Shown here piece by piece: positions 32,715 to 39,933 of a stretch of DNA of 39,933 nucleotides (its first letter is position 1; every line of letters begins with the position of its first letter). Both the position numbers and the translations under genes were made by a program. The stretch covers positions 1-39,933 of the forward strand of contig DASYRE010000003.1 of the NCBI GenBank assembly GCA_036004685.1, given 5' to 3'. Source of the stretch: Candidatus Polarisedimenticolia bacterium. Its GTDB lineage: Bacteria; Acidobacteriota; Polarisedimenticolia; Gp22-AA2; AA152. The notes under the pieces were generated by a model. It did no database searches and had not been told where the DNA came from. It saw only the letters and a program-made list of their open reading frames with translations.

Positions 32715-33749
32715 TCAGGGGGACGGACGCAGCGCGGCGAGCACGCTTTCATCCGCGATCGGCAGGGTGTAATCCTCTCCGCGGCGCGCCATCGCGCCGA
32801 TCTCCCGCGGCAGGGCGTAGCGCAGCTCTCCCCGGCGGGCCTTCTTGTCGGTCCGGGCGGCGGCGAGGAGCTGGGCGGGGGAGAGGCCGCGGGGCAGCGA
32901 GGTCGGAAGCCCGAGTCGATCCAGCAACGCTTCGAGCCGCTCGGCGTCCCGGCGGCCCAGGAGCCCGGCGCGGCAGGCCACACGTGCTTCGAGGACCATC
33001 CCCACGGCCACCGCCTCGCCGTGCGGCAGCCGGTAGCGGAGGCGATGCTCCAGGGCGTGGCCGAGGGTGTGGCCGAAGTTCAGGACGGCGCGCCGATGCG
33101 CCTCCCGCTCGTCGGCCTCGACGATTCTCGCCTTGACGCGGCAGCAGGCGGCCACGAGCTGGGCGAGAGCATTCGGCCGGCGCCGAAGCAGCGGGCGGAC
33201 GGAGCCCTCGATCCTCCCGAAGAGCGCCGCGTCCCCCACGACGGCCGTCTTCACCGCCTCGGCGAGCCCGGAGCGGAACTCCCGCTCCGGCAGGGTGGCG
33301 AGCGTGGCCACGTCGGCGAACACGGCGGCGGGGGCGTGGAAGGCGCCGATCAGGTTCTTGCCGCGCGGATGATCCACGGCCGTCTTTCCTCCGACCGCGG
33401 CATCGATCATCGCCAGGAGGGTAGTGGGGACGGGAATGAAGGGAACTCCCCGCAAGTAGGTGGCGGCCGTGAACCCCGCGAGATCGCAGACGACCCCGCC
33501 GCCGAGCGCCACGACGGCGCAATCGCGTCCGCCCCCGTGCGCCAGCATCCGATCCTCCAGCCTCCCCTTCATCTCGCGGCTCTTGGATCGCTCGCCGGCG
33601 GGGACGGTCAGGAGGACCGCGTCGAGCCCCGCCCGCTTCAGCCGCGCGAGACTGGCGCGGCCGTACAGGGGGCCGACGTGGCTGTCGGTGATCAAAAAAT
33701 AGCGGTGGGCCGGAACGCTGGCGCGAAGGCGCCGGGGGAGCGCCGCCAA
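32715..33749 (-). CDS. aroB: 3-dehydroquinate synthase
   Basis: It converts DAHP to 3-dehydroquinate, the second step of the shikimate pathway, using NAD+ and a divalent metal. Family motifs are ALGGGVVCDLAGFTAATYLRG, PTTLLAMIDAAVGGKTAVDH, GKNLIGAFHAP, the metal-site region with GLAEAVKTAVVGD, and NFGHTLGHALEH with its His ligands. From the TTG at 33749 it has 344 residues, with GGAAG seven bases upstream. However, the codons before it read FVHVGSGLLAAL, which resembles the usual AroB N-terminus, and no ATG, GTG or other TTG lies between there and the preceding stop. The true start may be a rare codon such as the ATT at 33833. The gene follows atpF directly. Confidence 0.93.
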   Translation of the reverse strand: MAALPRRLRASVPAHRYFLITDSHVGPLYGRASLARLKRAGLDAVLLTVPAGERSKSREMKGRLEDRMLAHGGGRDCAVVALGGGVVCDLAGFTAATYLRGVPFIPVPTTLLAMIDAAVGGKTAVDHPRGKNLIGAFHAPAAVFADVATLATLPEREFRSGLAEAVKTAVVGDAALFGRIEGSVRPLLRRRPNALAQLVAACCRVKARIVEADEREAHRRAVLNFGHTLGHALEHRLRYRLPHGEAVAVGMVLEARVACRAGLLGRRDAERLEALLDRLGLPTSLPRGLSPAQLLAAARTDKKARRGELRYALPREIGAMARRGEDYTLPIADESVLAALRPSP

Positions 33750-33828
33750 AAGGCCGCTTCCGACGTGGACGAAGCAGGAGCGCGGCGCGATCGGCCGCGG
33801 GCGGATCCGGATCCGACGAAGCGGCGGG

Positions 33829-34332
33829 CTAATGGTTCCCTTTCAGGGAGGGGAGCTGCTCCAGGTATTCCTCCACCAGCTGCCGGTGCTTGACGTCGTC
33901 GAGCGAGGTCCGAATCACCTTCCCGGCGGCGTCCAGGGCGACCTGGACGACGGTTTTTTTCAGCTCGACGACGGCCTGCTTCGTCTCGAACTCGATCTGC
34001 TTGCGTCCCTGCTCCAGGACGGCGGCCGAGTCGGCGCGCGCCTTGGCCAGGATCTCGGCGCGTATCTTCTCCGCTTCTTTCTGGCCTTCCGAGACGATGC
34101 GCGCCACCTCCACGCGGGCCTGGGCCAGCAGCTCCTTGTGCTTCGCCAGGGCCTCGTCGGCCGTCTGCCGGGCGCGCTTCGACTCCTCCAGGGCCTCGCG
34201 GATCGTCTTTTCCCGATCGTCGATGATCGTCAGGATCGGCTTCCAGGCGACCCGCTTCAGGATGAAGGCCAGAAGCAGGAACGTGACGATCGTCCAGATG
34301 ATGAGCCCGGGCTCGGGCTTGATCAGATCCAT
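33829..34332 (-). CDS. atpF: ATP synthase F0 subunit b
   Basis: Peripheral-stalk subunit of 167 residues. One N-terminal membrane helix (about 9-26, LIIWTIVTFLLLAFILKRV) is followed by the family motif WKPILTIIDDREKTIREALEE and a long charged coiled coil to about 150. It dimerises and joins the membrane a subunit to the F1 head. An AGGAG site lies nine bases before the ATG, and atpE ends 12 bases upstream. Only one b-type gene is present, so the stalk is probably a homodimer unless a b' gene lies elsewhere. No atpH follows it, and aroB comes next. Confidence 0.95.
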   Translation of the reverse strand: MDLIKPEPGLIIWTIVTFLLLAFILKRVAWKPILTIIDDREKTIREALEESKRARQTADEALAKHKELLAQARVEVARIVSEGQKEAEKIRAEILAKARADSAAVLEQGRKQIEFETKQAVVELKKTVVQVALDAAGKVIRTSLDDVKHRQLVEEYLEQLPSLKGNH

Positions 34333-34344
34333 GCGATTTCGCTC

Positions 34345-34584
34345 CTAGGCCTTCATGAAGACCATCAGGATGCAGATGGCCAGCCCGAAGAAAGTCGCCC
34401 CCTCGATCAGAGCGGCGGCGATGATCATGGAAGTGCGGATGTCGTTGGCGGACTGGGGCTGCCGCGCCGTGCCCTCCATGGCGGAGGCCGCGAGCTTGCC
34501 GATCCCCCCGGCGCCGCCGATGACGGAGAGTCCCGCCCCGATGCCCGCCGCGAGGTGAGCCAGCGAATTCGGTCCGAGTTCCAT
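34345..34584 (-). CDS. atpE: ATP synthase F0 subunit c
   Basis: Rotor-ring subunit of 79 residues, a two-helix hairpin. Helix 1 has the packed glycines (GIGAGLSVIGGAGGIGKLAASAM), the polar loop has RQP (41-43), and helix 2 carries the essential carboxylate Glu61 in AAALIEGATFFG. The sodium-type signature is absent: position 62 is Gly rather than Ser, and Ile28 stands where sodium enzymes have Gln. This points to proton coupling. It lies between atpB (45-base gap with an AGGAGAAAAG ribosome site) and atpF. Confidence 0.96.
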   Translation of the reverse strand: MELGPNSLAHLAAGIGAGLSVIGGAGGIGKLAASAMEGTARQPQSANDIRTSMIIAAALIEGATFFGLAICILMVFMKA

Positions 34585-34629
34585 CTCTCTTTTCTCCTTT
34601 CCCTGTGAAGGTTGGGTGAGCGACCCGTC

Positions 34630-35511
34630 CTAGTGAGGATGCACCGACATCCCGATGAACAGGGAGGTCAGCATCGTGAAAATGTAAGCCTGGATGAAAG
34701 CCACCAAGAGCTCGAGAAAATTGATGAACAGCGCGAAGCCGACGGAGACCGGCGCGACCCAGGCCGTGCCGAGGATGAAAATCAGTCCGAGCAGCGACAG
34801 GATGACGATGTGCCCGCCGAGCATGTTGGCGAAAAGCCGGACGCACAGCGTGACCGGCTTGATCAGCATTCCGGCGATCTCGACCGGGATCATCAAAGGC
34901 AGCAGCCACAGGGGGACGCCGTGAGGAACGAGGTTCCTGAAGTGCCTCAAGACGCCATACTCGCGGATTCCGGCGGCCTGGATCATCACGAACGCGATCA
35001 GCGCCAGCGCCAGGGTCACGCTGATGTTCCCCGTGGCGGTCGCGCCCAGGGGAACCAGGCCCAGGAGATTGCAGATCAGGATGAACAGGAAGGTTGTGAG
35101 CAGGTAAGGCACGAAGCGGGCGCCGTGCTTGCCGATGTTCGGGACGGCCAGCTCATCGCGGATGAAGAGGATCGCCATCTCGATCAGGTGGCCGAGCCTT
35201 CCGGGCGAATGGCGGTGGATGCGCGCGGCCAGGATTCCGACGACCAGGAGAATCGCCGAAGCGATCCACATCATCACGACGTACTTGGTGATCGAGAGAT
35301 CGAACCCGAACAGGTGGATTTCAGGAAGAGGAACGTGGAACCCGAAGATATCGAGCGTATGGGAGTCGAGGAGGTGCTCGAGGATCATGTGCCCTGCGTC
35401 GACCTTCTCGCCGCCGGCGTGCTCCGCGGCGGCCGCGGCCGCATGCCCGGCGCCGCCCGGCTCGGCGGTCTTCGTGGCCTCCTGGGCGAGAAGTGTGAAC
35501 AAGGACGCCAT
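34630..35511 (-). CDS. atpB: ATP synthase F0 subunit a
   Basis: Membrane subunit forming the proton half-channels, 293 residues. After an Ala/Gly-rich N-terminus come five to six helices. The conserved arginine facing the c-ring is in TLCVRLFANMLGGHI, and the last helices have FINFLELLVAFIQAYIFTML with the conserved Glu and Gln. The early motif F-x-V-P-L-P-E-I-H-L-F near 60-70 precedes the first span. I chose the ATG at 35511, which has GAGGTGA five bases upstream; a GTG at 35520 overlapping the atpI stop would add three residues. Confidence 0.95.
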   Translation of the reverse strand: MASLFTLLAQEATKTAEPGGAGHAAAAAAEHAGGEKVDAGHMILEHLLDSHTLDIFGFHVPLPEIHLFGFDLSITKYVVMMWIASAILLVVGILAARIHRHSPGRLGHLIEMAILFIRDELAVPNIGKHGARFVPYLLTTFLFILICNLLGLVPLGATATGNISVTLALALIAFVMIQAAGIREYGVLRHFRNLVPHGVPLWLLPLMIPVEIAGMLIKPVTLCVRLFANMLGGHIVILSLLGLIFILGTAWVAPVSVGFALFINFLELLVAFIQAYIFTMLTSLFIGMSVHPH

Positions 35512-35516
35512 CGGAA

Positions 35517-35906
35517 TCACCTCGACGCCACGCCGATACGGCGGACCGTCCGGATTTCCAGGACCTGGCAGAGGACGTAGTAGAAGAAGAGGGCCGCCAC
35601 GAACGGGGCGGGCGGCAGCCTGGTCGCCGCCACCACCGCGGCGAGGGCCGAAAGGAAAATCGCCATGCGTCCCAGCAGGCTTCCCACGATCGCGGCGAGA
35701 AAGACTTTCTGCGGCTTCTGGAACGCCCAGATCTGCAGCGCCGTCCCCGCCAGGGCCAGCGCGATCGCGAGGCCCGCTCCCAGGGCCGCGCTGAGCACGC
35801 CGCGCGGGCCGGACAGAGCGTGAGCCGCGAGCCAGGCGAGCGGCGCGAAGGCGGCCGCCGTCCCGAGGAGCGCGCCCAGGGCGCGCCAGGTTTCCTTGCG
35901 GCTCAC
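35517..35906 (-). CDS. atpI: ATP synthase subunit I-like protein
   Basis: A 129-residue membrane protein with four predicted helices (about 12-29, 36-58, 68-93 and 101-114), like the AtpI family that helps assemble the c-ring or handles Mg2+. The KVFLAAIVGSLLGRMAIFL segment, with its conserved Gly-Arg, fits the family. The start is GTG at 35906, overlapping the stop of atpZ by four bases; its stop is five bases before the atpB ATG. Sequence conservation of this family is low, so the assignment leans on position in the operon. Confidence 0.75.
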   Translation of the reverse strand: MSRKETWRALGALLGTAAAFAPLAWLAAHALSGPRGVLSAALGAGLAIALALAGTALQIWAFQKPQKVFLAAIVGSLLGRMAIFLSALAAVVAATRLPPAPFVAALFFYYVLCQVLEIRTVRRIGVASR

Positions 35907-36154
35907 TCCGAATCCCCCTTGCTCTTTTTCGATTGCGACAGCACGGCGCTGAAGAACTGCACGAATCCCAGGGCGATCCCCAAGAACAGGCCGGTCACCA
36001 GGAGCCAGGGGCCGGTGCCGAGCCGCCGGTCAAGCCACCACCCGCCCACGCTCCCCGCCATGACGAGCACCGCCAGAACCAGCCCCAGATTGAGAAGGGG
36101 CGCAGCCTTCGTCATCGCTCTCGCGAAGGCGCTCTGATCGCGGTCTTCCGTCAT
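35903..36154 (-). CDS. atpZ: AtpZ/AtpI-family protein
   Basis: A small 83-residue protein with two membrane helices (about 20-40 and 48-72). The hairpin contains GGWWLDRRLGTGPWLLVTGLFLGIALGF, the family pattern of G-x-x-L-D-x-x-x-G-x-x-P between two helices. AtpZ homologues are encoded ahead of F0 genes and are thought to act with AtpI in divalent-cation transport or complex assembly. It is 15 bases after nuoN and overlaps atpI by four bases, so it is almost certainly on the same transcript. Confidence 0.82.
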   Translation of the reverse strand: MTEDRDQSAFARAMTKAAPLLNLGLVLAVLVMAGSVGGWWLDRRLGTGPWLLVTGLFLGIALGFVQFFSAVLSQSKKSKGDSE

Positions 36155-36169
36155 TGCTTGCCGGCGGCC

Positions 36170-37654
36170 TTATAAGCTCATCAGCGATCGCCGGGTGAAT
36201 TCCAGGAGCGCCTGGGGCCGCAATCCCACCAATAGGTTGAACGCCAGGCAGATGCCGGTCGCGGCCACCAGCCAGGGCGAGACGGCGTAGCGCACCGTAT
36301 CGGCCGGCTCCTTCAGGTACATCATCACGACGACGCGCAGGTAGTAGAAGGCCGACACGACGCTATTGATCACCATGACGACCGCGAGCCATCCGAAGTG
36401 CGCCTTCATCGCCGCCGAGAAGAGGTAGTACTTCCCGATGAAACCGGCCGTGGCGGGAATCCCGGCGAGCGACAGCATGAACACCAGCATCGAGAAGGCC
36501 GCCATGGGGCTGCGCTGCTGGAGGCCCGAGAAGTCGACGACCCGGTCGCCCGCGAGGTTCTCGCGGCGCAGCATCACGACCAGCGCGAACGCCCCGATGT
36601 TGATGAAGGTGTAGACCATCAGGTAGAGGATCACCGACATCTGGCCCCACTGCTGCGCCTCGACGTCGGCGCGCGACATGGCGACGAGCCCCACGAGGAT
36701 GTAGCCGGCGTGGGCGATGCTGGAGTAGGCCAGCATCCGCTTCATGTTGTCCTGCAGGAGGGCCGTGACGTTCCCCAGCGTCATGCTCGCGACCGCCATG
36801 ACCGACAGCAGCAGCGTCCATTGATCCCGGAGCGCCTGGAAGGCCACGGCGTAGATCCGGACGAAGATGACGAAAGCGGCCGCCTTCGAGGCGGTGGAGA
36901 TGAACGCGGTGACGGCGGTCGGCGCCCCCTCGTAGGCGTCGGGCACCCAGCTGTGGAAAGGCACCGCCGCGACCTTGAAGCCGAGCGCCACCGTCAGCAG
37001 GACCATCGCCAGGAGGAGCATCCGTGACGGGGATCCCTGGGCCGCGACGACCGCGCCGATCTCGTAGAGGTTCGTCGTTCCGGTCACGGCGTAGATCAGT
37101 GAGATGCCGTAGACGAAAACCCCGGTGGAGAAAGCCCCCAGAAGGAAATACTTCATCGCCGCCTCGTTCGACTTCCGGTTCCCCCGGAGAAACCCGACGA
37201 GGATGTAGATGGAGATGGCCATCAGCTCCAGCCCGACGAACACGGTGATCAGGTCGGCCGCCGACGCCATGAACATCATCCCCACGACGGAGAAGAAGAT
37301 CAGGCTGTAGTACTCGCCCGACTGGATGCCCTCGATGTCCAGGTAGCGGATCGAGATCAGGATGCTCAGCAGCGCCCCGGTGAGGAACACCGCCTTGAAG
37401 AAGAGGCCGAAATTGTCCAGGACGATGAGGTTTCCGAAATAGAGCAGGCTGGAGTCCTGGAAGGCGGCGAAGCCGTGCTGGTAGTAGTACGAGAAGACCA
37501 CCCCCAGGGTCAGCATGCAGCCTCCCGCGGCCAGCCCTCCCACCCACCTCTTGATGCCTGGAACGACCGACATCATCAGCAAAATGAAGGCATAGAGGGT
37601 CAGCAGCATCTCCGGCCGGATGGCGTAGAGGCTGGGGAGGATGTCGCTAGTCAT
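36170..37654 (-). CDS. nuoN: NADH-quinone oxidoreductase subunit N
   Basis: Antiporter-like membrane subunit of complex I, 494 residues with about 14 helices. The diagnostic stretch PFHSWVPDAYEGAPTAVTAFISTASKAAAFVIF carries the lysine needed for proton pumping; FVGLELMAISIYILVGF holds the conserved Glu of helix 5, and DNMKRMLAYSSIAHAGYILVG follows. It overlaps nuoM by eight bases and ends 15 bases before atpZ, so complex I and F0 genes appear co-transcribed. Confidence 0.96.
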   Translation of the reverse strand: MTSDILPSLYAIRPEMLLTLYAFILLMMSVVPGIKRWVGGLAAGGCMLTLGVVFSYYYQHGFAAFQDSSLLYFGNLIVLDNFGLFFKAVFLTGALLSILISIRYLDIEGIQSGEYYSLIFFSVVGMMFMASAADLITVFVGLELMAISIYILVGFLRGNRKSNEAAMKYFLLGAFSTGVFVYGISLIYAVTGTTNLYEIGAVVAAQGSPSRMLLLAMVLLTVALGFKVAAVPFHSWVPDAYEGAPTAVTAFISTASKAAAFVIFVRIYAVAFQALRDQWTLLLSVMAVASMTLGNVTALLQDNMKRMLAYSSIAHAGYILVGLVAMSRADVEAQQWGQMSVILYLMVYTFINIGAFALVVMLRRENLAGDRVVDFSGLQQRSPMAAFSMLVFMLSLAGIPATAGFIGKYYLFSAAMKAHFGWLAVVMVINSVVSAFYYLRVVVMMYLKEPADTVRYAVSPWLVAATGICLAFNLLVGLRPQALLEFTRRSLMSL

Positions 37655-39332
37655 GCAACTTCTCCGCCGGGACGGGTGCGGCGTTCTTCGTCACAGCGCC
37701 AGCGGGCACGGCGCCGGCGGGCAGGACGGGAGCGGGCGACGCGGGGCGCGCCCCGGCCGCGGAGGCGGTCCGTTCTGCCGTGTCGCTGACCTGCGCCACC
37801 AGGCGCTGGACCGACGGCTGGAGCATGTTCATGAACGGCGCCGGGTAGAGGCCGATCCAGAACGCCAGGACCACCAGCGGGGCGAGGGTCATGATCTCGC
37901 GGAAGTTCAGGTCCTTCAGCACCTGGTTCTCCGGCTTGTCCAGCTTGCCGAACATCGTCCTCTGGTAGAGCCAGAGCATGTAGGCCGCGCCGAGGACGAT
38001 CCCGAAGACGGCGCAGACGACCCAGAACTTCGGCGAGAAGATCAAGGCCTTGCTGGTGAAGGGAAGCGGGACACTGAACCCGAGGGGGATCTGCCAGGCG
38101 CCGACCAAGATGGTGAACTCCCCGATGAAGCCGTTCAGCGCCGGAAGCCCGATGGAGGAAAGCGTCATGATCATGAAGAGCGTCGCGTAGATCGGGAGCT
38201 GCTTGGAGAGCCCGCCGAAGTCCGAGATCATCCGGGTGTGCCGCCGCTCGTAGATCAGCCCGACGATCAGGAAGAGCGCGCCCGTCGAGATCCCGTGGTT
38301 GATCATCTGGAGGATTCCGCCGTTGATGCCGTTCTCGTTCAGCGCGAAGATGCCGAGCATGCAGAAGCCGAGGTGGCTCACCGAGGAGTAGGCCACCAGC
38401 TTCTTCCAGTCCTTCTGCACCATCGCCACCATCGCCCCGTAGAGGATGCCGATGACGGAGAGCGCCAGGACCCAGGGAAGGTAGTGCCGGGTCGCGTAGG
38501 GCAGGATCGGCAGCGAGAAGCGGACGAAGCCGTACGTCCCCATCTTCAGCAGGACGCCCGCCAGGATGACCGAGCCGGCCGTCGGAGCCTCGACATGGGC
38601 GTCGGGAAGCCAGGTGTGGAACGGGAACATCGGCACCTTGATGGCGAAGCCGACGAAGAAGGCGAGGAAGATCCACTTGGAGAGCGCCAGCCACGCCGGC
38701 GCCGTCTCCCGGCCCATCTCCATCAGGGTCACGACGTCGAACGTGTAGTTTCCCGTCGCCTGGCCGTGATAGAAGTAGAGCGCCAGGATCCCCAGGAGCA
38801 TCAGCACGGAGCCCAGCAGGGTGTACAGGAAGAACTTGATGGCGGCGTAGAGCTTCCGCGGCCCGCCCCAGACCCCGATCAGGAAGTACATCGGCACCAG
38901 CATCACTTCCCAGAAGACGTAGAACAGGAAGAAGTCGAGGGCGATGAAGACCCCCAGCATCCCCGTCTGAAGGATCAGCATCATCACGTAATACTCCTTC
39001 ACCCGTTCCGTGATGGCGGTCCACGACGAGAGGATGGAGAGGAAGCCGAGGAGCGTCGTGAGGAGGATCAGGAGGATCGAGATGCCGTCCACGCCGACGT
39101 GGTAATTGGCGCCGATCGAGGGGATCCAGGGGACGTTCGCGGTGAACTGGAAGGCCGGCCCCGAAGGGTTGTAGCGCCAGAAGAGAGGCAGGGAGACCAG
39201 CATCCCCAGGAATCCCACGATCGTCGCGTACCAGGCGATGGCCCGCTTCGCTTCGCGGTTGAAGAAGAGCAGGCCCAACGCCCCCAGCAGAGGCAGGAAC
39301 GTGATGGTGGTCAGGATCCATTGATCGCTCAT
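37647..39332 (-). CDS. nuoM: NADH-quinone oxidoreductase subunit M
   Basis: Antiporter-like subunit of complex I, 561 residues. Key regions are the helix-5 glutamate in FFLFYVFWEVMLVPMYFLIG, PFHTWLPDAHVEAPTAGSVILAGVLLKMGTYGF with the pumping lysine, and KKLVAYSSVSHLGFCMLGIF. The C-terminal tail (from about 520) is an Ala/Pro-rich extension that ends PAEKLHD, longer than usual for the family and probably cytoplasmic or disordered. The ATG at 39332 lies 16 bases after the nuoL stop. Confidence 0.96.
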   Translation of the reverse strand: MSDQWILTTITFLPLLGALGLLFFNREAKRAIAWYATIVGFLGMLVSLPLFWRYNPSGPAFQFTANVPWIPSIGANYHVGVDGISILLILLTTLLGFLSILSSWTAITERVKEYYVMMLILQTGMLGVFIALDFFLFYVFWEVMLVPMYFLIGVWGGPRKLYAAIKFFLYTLLGSVLMLLGILALYFYHGQATGNYTFDVVTLMEMGRETAPAWLALSKWIFLAFFVGFAIKVPMFPFHTWLPDAHVEAPTAGSVILAGVLLKMGTYGFVRFSLPILPYATRHYLPWVLALSVIGILYGAMVAMVQKDWKKLVAYSSVSHLGFCMLGIFALNENGINGGILQMINHGISTGALFLIVGLIYERRHTRMISDFGGLSKQLPIYATLFMIMTLSSIGLPALNGFIGEFTILVGAWQIPLGFSVPLPFTSKALIFSPKFWVVCAVFGIVLGAAYMLWLYQRTMFGKLDKPENQVLKDLNFREIMTLAPLVVLAFWIGLYPAPFMNMLQPSVQRLVAQVSDTAERTASAAGARPASPAPVLPAGAVPAGAVTKNAAPVPAEKLHD

Positions 39333-39348
39333 GGCGCCGGGGACTCCT

Positions 39349-39933
39349 TTAACGCTTCCAGAAGAGGTAGAGGCTCACGAACAGGAAGATCCCAAAGACG
39401 AACACGCTGAGATACGCCTGCACCAGGCCGGTCTGGAGACGGCGGAAGGCGAGGCTCAGCCCTCGGGTCGCGTAAGCCGTCGCGTTCACCAGGCCGTCGA
39501 CCGCGTATTGGTCGAAGAAGCGGGAGACGTGGCTGAGGCCGACCGTGAAGTGCCGCGAGCCGTTGACCAGACCGTCCACCACCCGCACGTCGAATCCGTG
39601 CAGCGCCCGGCAGAGGGCCATGTAGGGCCGCACGACGGCGGCGTGATAGAGCTCGTCGACGTAGTACTTGTTCTCCAGCAGCCGGGCGAGCACCGGGAAG
39701 CGCCCGGCGAGGCGCGCCGCAATCTCCGGACGCTGCACGTAGAAGCGATAGGCGAAGAAGATCCCCGCCGCCACGCCCGCCAGCACCAGCGCCATCAGTC
39801 CGTACTCCAGCCCCGCCGCCTCCCCCGCCGCCTCGTGGGCCGGGGAAGAAGCCTCGCCGAACACCGGCGCGAGGTAATGCTCGAACCCGTTGAGATCCAC
39901 CCCGAAGCTCAGGCTCTTCGGGATCCCCACCCA
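39349..39933 (-). CDS. nuoL: NADH-quinone oxidoreductase subunit L, C-terminal part
   Basis: The frame is open to the window edge, giving the last 194 codons of a gene that normally encodes about 620 or more residues. The visible part has a membrane helix (ALVLAGVAAGIFFAYRFYV), then NKYYVDELYHAAVVRPYMAL, VDGLVNGSRHFTVGLSHVSRFFDQYAVDGLVNA, and a final helix before the C-terminus (LSVFVFGIFLFVSLYLFWKR). These are typical of the NuoL C-terminal region with the lateral amphipathic helix. Its position directly before nuoM supports the call. Confidence 0.92.
   Translation of the reverse strand, partial: WVGIPKSLSFGVDLNGFEHYLAPVFGEASSPAHEAAGEAAGLEYGLMALVLAGVAAGIFFAYRFYVQRPEIAARLAGRFPVLARLLENKYYVDELYHAAVVRPYMALCRALHGFDVRVVDGLVNGSRHFTVGLSHVSRFFDQYAVDGLVNATAYATRGLSLAFRRLQTGLVQAYLSVFVFGIFLFVSLYLFWKR

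Noticed and set aside
1-39933. tRNA, rRNA, CRISPR, transposase or phage genes
   Set aside because: None was recognised: nearly all sequence is explained by the listed genes, the gaps are short, and no direct-repeat array or integrase/transposase motif was seen.

Overview
The window comes from a high-GC, Gram-negative, respiring bacterium. Evidence for this is an outer-membrane barrel protein, a Wza/Wzc polysaccharide exporter, complex I and an F-type ATP synthase. The Ser/Thr kinase with PEGA domains, the DUF4388 protein and the aconitase of mitochondrial type suggest Acidobacteriota or a nearby phylum, but this placement is an inference. Nothing here looks like a phage, an insertion sequence, a CRISPR array or an RNA gene.

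Region A (about 1-18.65 kb, all minus strand) is a 14-gene exopolysaccharide or capsule locus, read from right to left. It starts from a good sigma70-type promoter (18702-18731). The order is outer-membrane barrel, AMIN-Wza exporter, Wzc-type tyrosine autokinase, O-antigen polymerase/ligase-like protein, TPR protein, Wzx flippase, a second polymerase/ligase-like protein, two GT4 glycosyltransferases, a WecG/TagA/CpsF transferase, a third GT4 enzyme, a WbaP/WcaJ-type initiating phosphoglycosyltransferase, WecB, and a membrane-anchored SGNH hydrolase cut by the window edge. The export half is about 65-73% GC and the assembly half about 48-58% GC in the lines I counted. The change falls inside the TPR gene near 11.7-11.95 kb, so the assembly half looks like a swapped-in cassette.

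Region B (18.65-18.91 kb) holds the promoter and a 170-bp palindromic element with terminal inverted repeats that ends exactly at the stop codon of the next operon. Region C (18.9-25.4 kb, minus strand) is a four-gene operon: Hanks-type Ser/Thr kinase with PEGA domains, a secreted TPR/NHL-repeat protein, a secreted PEGA/PDZ protein and a DUF4388 protein. I read it as an envelope-sensing module of unknown output.

Region D (25.5-29.7 kb) holds two small Gate-domain membrane proteins, aconitase (plus strand) and a metallophosphoesterase (minus strand). Region E (29.8-32.4 kb, minus strand) is a phosphorelay operon: a PAS-DHp protein with no ATPase domain, a receiver protein with a degenerate GGDEF-like tail, and a complete PAS histidine kinase. 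It lies behind a perfect-consensus sigma54 promoter.

Region F (32.7-39.9 kb, minus strand) is a tightly packed energy operon: nuoL (partial), nuoM, nuoN, atpZ, atpI, atpB, atpE, atpF and aroB. The F0 genes follow complex I, and no F1 genes follow.

The points most worth a second look are the sigma54-driven phosphorelay with the ATPase-less kinase-like protein, the kinase/PEGA/NHL operon, the palindromic element, the GC break inside the TPR gene, and aroB, whose family N-terminus lies upstream of any standard start codon.
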